Assembly: GCA_001790315.1 (NCBI GenBank)
Contig: MGCE01000082.1
Span: 10,252 to 16,517 of the forward strand
Length of the DNA: 6,266 nucleotides
Direction: 5' to 3'
Origin: Candidatus Rokubacteria bacterium RIFCSPLOWO2_02_FULL_72_37
Lineage (GTDB): Bacteria > Methylomirabilota > Methylomirabilia > Rokubacteriales > CSP1-6
Of the stretch, positions 4,328 through 6,266 are shown in pieces (the first letter of the stretch is position 1; every line of letters begins with the position of its first letter). Made by a program: the position numbers and the translations under genes. The notes beneath the pieces were generated by a model. That model searched no databases. It was not told the origin of the DNA and saw only the letters and a program-made list of their open reading frames with translations.

Positions 4328-6010
4328 TCAGAAGACCGGACGCTCCACGTACGTGCCCCAGGCGTCGCGGAGGCGGGCGACGATCTCGCCGAGCGTGGCG
4401 TGCGCGCGGACCAGCTCGATCGTGACGGGCATCAGGTTGACCGCCGGGTCGTGCGCCTGGCGCGCGAGTTCCTCGAGCAGCGCGATCACGCGCCGGGCGT
4501 CGCGGCGCCGGCGGACCCCGCGGACCCGCTCGATCTGGCGCGCCTCCACCGCCGGGTCGACGCGGTGGATCTCGATCGCCGCGGGCGCCGGCGGCTCCAC
4601 GAACCGGTTGACGCCGATGACCGGGCGCTCGCCGGACGCCCGCTCGCGGGCGATGGCGTAGGCGGAGTCGGCGATCTCGCGCTGGAAGTAGCCGCTCTCG
4701 ACCGCCGCCACCGTCCCGCCCAGCTCGTCCACCTTCGCGAGGATCCGGTGCACCTCGGCCTCGATCTGGCTGGTGAGCGCCTCCACGTAGTAGGAGCCGC
4801 CCAGCGGGTCGACGACATTGGCCACCCGCGTCTCCTCGGCGATGATCTGCTGCGTGCGGAGCGCCAGCTTCATCGCCTGCTCGGACGGGATCGCGTAGGC
4901 CTCGTCGAGGCCGTTGGTGTGCAGGGACTGGCAGCCGCCCAGCACGGCCGCCAGGGCTTGCAGCGCCGTGCGCACGACGTTGTTCATCGGCTGGGCCTTG
5001 GTCAGGGTGGCCGCGGCCGTCTGGCAGTGGAAGCGCAGGCGCATCGACTCGGGTTTCGTCGCCCCGAACCGGTCCTTCATGAGCTTCGCCCAGACGCGGC
5101 GCGCGGCGCGGAACTTGGCGATCTCCTCGAAGAAGTCGGCCTGCGCCACGAAGTAGAAGGCCAGGCGCGGGGCGAAGGCGTCGACGGGCACCCCGCTCTT
5201 CACGACCTCCTCGACGTACGCGATGCCGTTGGCCATCGTGAAGGCGACCTCCTGCACCGACGTCGCCCCGGCCTCGGAGATGTGGTAGCCGCTGATGTTG
5301 ACGGGGTTGTAGCGCGCCATGCGCTCGGCGCAGAAGACGATCATGTCGCGCATGAGGCGCATGGACGGCCGGATCGGGAAGATCCACTCCTTCTGCGCGA
5401 CGTACTCCTTGAGGATGTCGGCCTGCACGGTCCCGGACAGCCGGTGCAGGTCCGCGCCGCGCGCCTCGGCCACCGCCACGTACATCGCGAGCAGGATCCA
5501 CGCCGTGGGATTGATCGTCATCGAGACGGAAATGGCCTCGAGGTCGATCCCGTCGAAGAGCGCCTCGACGTCCTCGACGGTGTCGACGGCCACGCCCTCC
5601 CGGCCGACCTCGCCGAGCGAGCGCGGGTCGTCGGAGTCGTAGCCCATGAGCGTCGGCATGTCGAAGTCGACGGAGAGGCCTGTCTGTCCTTGCTCGATCA
5701 GGTACCGGAAGCGCGCGTTCGTGTCCTGGCCCGTGCCGAAGCCGGCGATCTGGCGCATCGTCCAGAGCCGCCCCCGGTACATCGTGGGGTACGGACCGCG
5801 CGTGAACGGCGGGCGCCCCGGGAGCCCGATGTCCTCGAAGGGAATGCCGGCCACGTCCTCCGGCGTGTACACGCGCCTGAGCGGCAGGCCCGAGGCCGTG
5901 CGGCACTCCGCGCGCGACTCCGGCTGGCGCTCCAGGAACTGCCGTAGCTCGTCGGCCTCCCAGGCCCGGCGGGCGGCGGCCACGCGCTCGATCGCGTCGG
6001 GGTCCAACAT
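4328..6010 (-). CDS. hcmA: B12-dependent acyl-CoA mutase large subunit, 2-hydroxyisobutyryl-CoA mutase type
   Basis: A 560-residue mutase subunit with the TIM-barrel substrate domain only. It ends at G-T-Y-V-E-R-P-V-F without a cobalamin-binding domain, so it needs a separate small B12 subunit. The CoA-contact block GPYPTMY...WTMRQ (72-87), GYHISEAG (241-248) with the catalytic His243, and QSLHTNGLDEA are all intact. The residues that set substrate choice are Ile88, Asp115 and Gln206. With an offset of two they equal Ile90, Asp117 and Gln208 of Aquincola HcmA (562 residues). Methylmalonyl-CoA mutase has Tyr89/Ala116/Arg207, and isobutyryl-CoA mutase has Phe/Gln. The expected reaction is 2-hydroxyisobutyryl-CoA to 3-hydroxybutyryl-CoA. 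It lies 35 nt downstream of a PaaK-like ligase end. The start ATG 6010-6008 has GGAGGAG at 6021-6027. A related branched acyl-CoA substrate is possible. Confidence 0.9.
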   Translation of the reverse strand: MLDPDAIERVAAARRAWEADELRQFLERQPESRAECRTASGLPLRRVYTPEDVAGIPFEDIGLPGRPPFTRGPYPTMYRGRLWTMRQIAGFGTGQDTNARFRYLIEQGQTGLSVDFDMPTLMGYDSDDPRSLGEVGREGVAVDTVEDVEALFDGIDLEAISVSMTINPTAWILLAMYVAVAEARGADLHRLSGTVQADILKEYVAQKEWIFPIRPSMRLMRDMIVFCAERMARYNPVNISGYHISEAGATSVQEVAFTMANGIAYVEEVVKSGVPVDAFAPRLAFYFVAQADFFEEIAKFRAARRVWAKLMKDRFGATKPESMRLRFHCQTAAATLTKAQPMNNVVRTALQALAAVLGGCQSLHTNGLDEAYAIPSEQAMKLALRTQQIIAEETRVANVVDPLGGSYYVEALTSQIEAEVHRILAKVDELGGTVAAVESGYFQREIADSAYAIARERASGERPVIGVNRFVEPPAPAAIEIHRVDPAVEARQIERVRGVRRRRDARRVIALLEELARQAHDPAVNLMPVTIELVRAHATLGEIVARLRDAWGTYVERPVF

Positions 6011-6020
6011 GCTCGTGTCG

Positions 6021-6027
6021 CTCCTCC
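6021..6027 (-). promoter_or_regulatory. Shine-Dalgarno site of the acyl-CoA mutase gene
   Basis: The minus strand reads GGAGGAG 10 nt before the ATG at 6010-6008. Spacing is slightly long but the match is strong. It lies in the 35-nt gap after the ligase stop, supporting co-transcription with a separate translation start. Confidence 0.65.
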
Positions 6028-6045
6028 CGGCCCGCCGCGGACCGC

Positions 6046-6266
6046 TCAGGCGCGCCGCTCCAGCGTGTGATGGTAGAGATCGCGGTCGTCGGTCACGCGG
6101 CGCGCCTTGAACTCGCTGCGCGGCAGCGTCCCTGCCGGAACGAGCTCGAGCACCGGCCGGACGCCCAGCCGGGCTTGCAGGCGTTCCCGCATCGTCAGCT
6201 CGAGCCGGGCGCGTCGCCCCGGCTCGACGTGGCTCGCGGTGTGCTCGGCGACGATCAGGAGGTGGT
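6046..6266 (-). CDS. hcl: PaaK-like acyl-CoA ligase, C-terminal end (partial), HCL candidate
   Basis: An open frame enters from the right edge and ends in TGA at 6048-6046, giving the last 72 residues of a protein. It reads as the C-terminal lid domain of phenylacetate-CoA-ligase-type adenylating enzymes. There is an R-x-R-L-E-L-T-M-R-E-R-L-Q-A-R-L-G-V helix, a V-x-P-V-L-E-L-V strand, then T-L-P-R-S-E-F-K-A-R-R-V-T-D-D-R. The Lys in EFK sits where PaaK enzymes carry the A10 catalytic lysine (S-E-G-K-A-x-R-V). The frame is closed only by this stop and runs in the mutase direction 35 nt ahead of it. The characterised 2-hydroxyisobutyrate-CoA ligase is a divergent PaaK-family enzyme, which fits this position; plain phenylacetate or another acid cannot be excluded because the acyl pocket lies outside the window. 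Confidence 0.78.
   Translation of the reverse strand, partial: HLLIVAEHTASHVEPGRRARLELTMRERLQARLGVRPVLELVPAGTLPRSEFKARRVTDDRDLYHHTLERRA

Noticed and set aside
4290..5906. A 538-codon minus-strand open frame in a second frame of the mutase.
   Set aside because: It is low-complexity Arg/Gly/Ala/Pro-rich protein in an alternate frame of a gene with intact motifs; a shadow frame.
3644..5947. A 767-codon open frame on the plus strand, opposite the mutase.
   Set aside because: It is antisense to a clearly homologous gene, spans the intergenic inverted repeat and the coiled-coil gene in another frame, and its composition (Arg/Ala/His/Asp-rich, no domain) is what high GC content produces on the opposite strand.
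4328..6010. Annotation as plain methylmalonyl-CoA mutase and a propionyl-CoA pathway.
   Set aside because: The Arg that binds the methylmalonyl carboxylate is Gln206 here and the Tyr is Ile88, so the overall family match is kept but the substrate call is not.

Overview
This is a very GC-rich bacterial window with strongly GC-biased third codon positions and dense genes. That fits an uncultivated soil or subsurface lineage of the Methylomirabilota/Rokubacteria or deltaproteobacterial kind, but an actinobacterium or other high-GC phylum cannot be excluded. There are six genes: five complete and one cut by the right edge. I see no tRNA, rRNA, CRISPR array or recognisable transposase.

Left third, minus strand: a tight three-gene operon read right to left. 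It encodes a gamma-class carbonic anhydrase-like hexapeptide protein (2199-1681), an SDR-family NAD(P)-dependent oxidoreductase (1679-930) and a TIGR01777/YfcH-type epimerase (933-34). The junctions are 1 nt and a 4-nt GTGA overlap. A 55-bp divergent region separates this operon from a plus-strand kinase-like phosphotransferase (2255-3298), whose nearest relatives by motif are the kinase domains of ACAD10/ACAD11. The two directions appear to share one overlapping -10 region, and the plus-strand message may be leaderless. A separate plus-strand gene (3393-4094) encodes an unrecognised two-part protein: a short N-terminal domain followed by a leucine-zipper coiled coil. It has a plausible sigma70-type promoter of its own.

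Right third, minus strand: the end of a PaaK-like acyl-CoA ligase (6266-6046, partial), followed 35 nt later by a 560-residue B12-dependent acyl-CoA mutase large subunit (6010-4328). A routine pipeline would probably call the latter methylmalonyl-CoA mutase. However, the three substrate-pocket positions read Ile88, Asp115 and Gln206. These match Ile90, Asp117 and Gln208 of 2-hydroxyisobutyryl-CoA mutase (HcmA), not the Tyr/Ala/Arg of methylmalonyl-CoA mutase. The known 2-hydroxyisobutyrate-CoA ligase (HCL) is itself a divergent PaaK-type ligase. The pair is therefore best read as an hcl-hcmA module that activates a branched 2-hydroxy acid and rearranges its CoA ester to a 3-hydroxyacyl-CoA. 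The small cobalamin-binding subunit (HcmB) is not in the window.

Between the convergent coiled-coil and mutase genes lies a 233-bp spacer. It holds a long imperfect inverted repeat (about 50-nt arms around a 77-nt centre) and an exact 20-bp tandem duplication. This is either a MITE-like element or a large bidirectional terminator. The window as a whole suggests CoA-ester catabolism of hydroxy acids: ligase, B12 mutase, 4-hydroxyacyl-CoA-kinase-like protein and SDR. Only the ligase-mutase link is supported by both adjacency and residue-level evidence.
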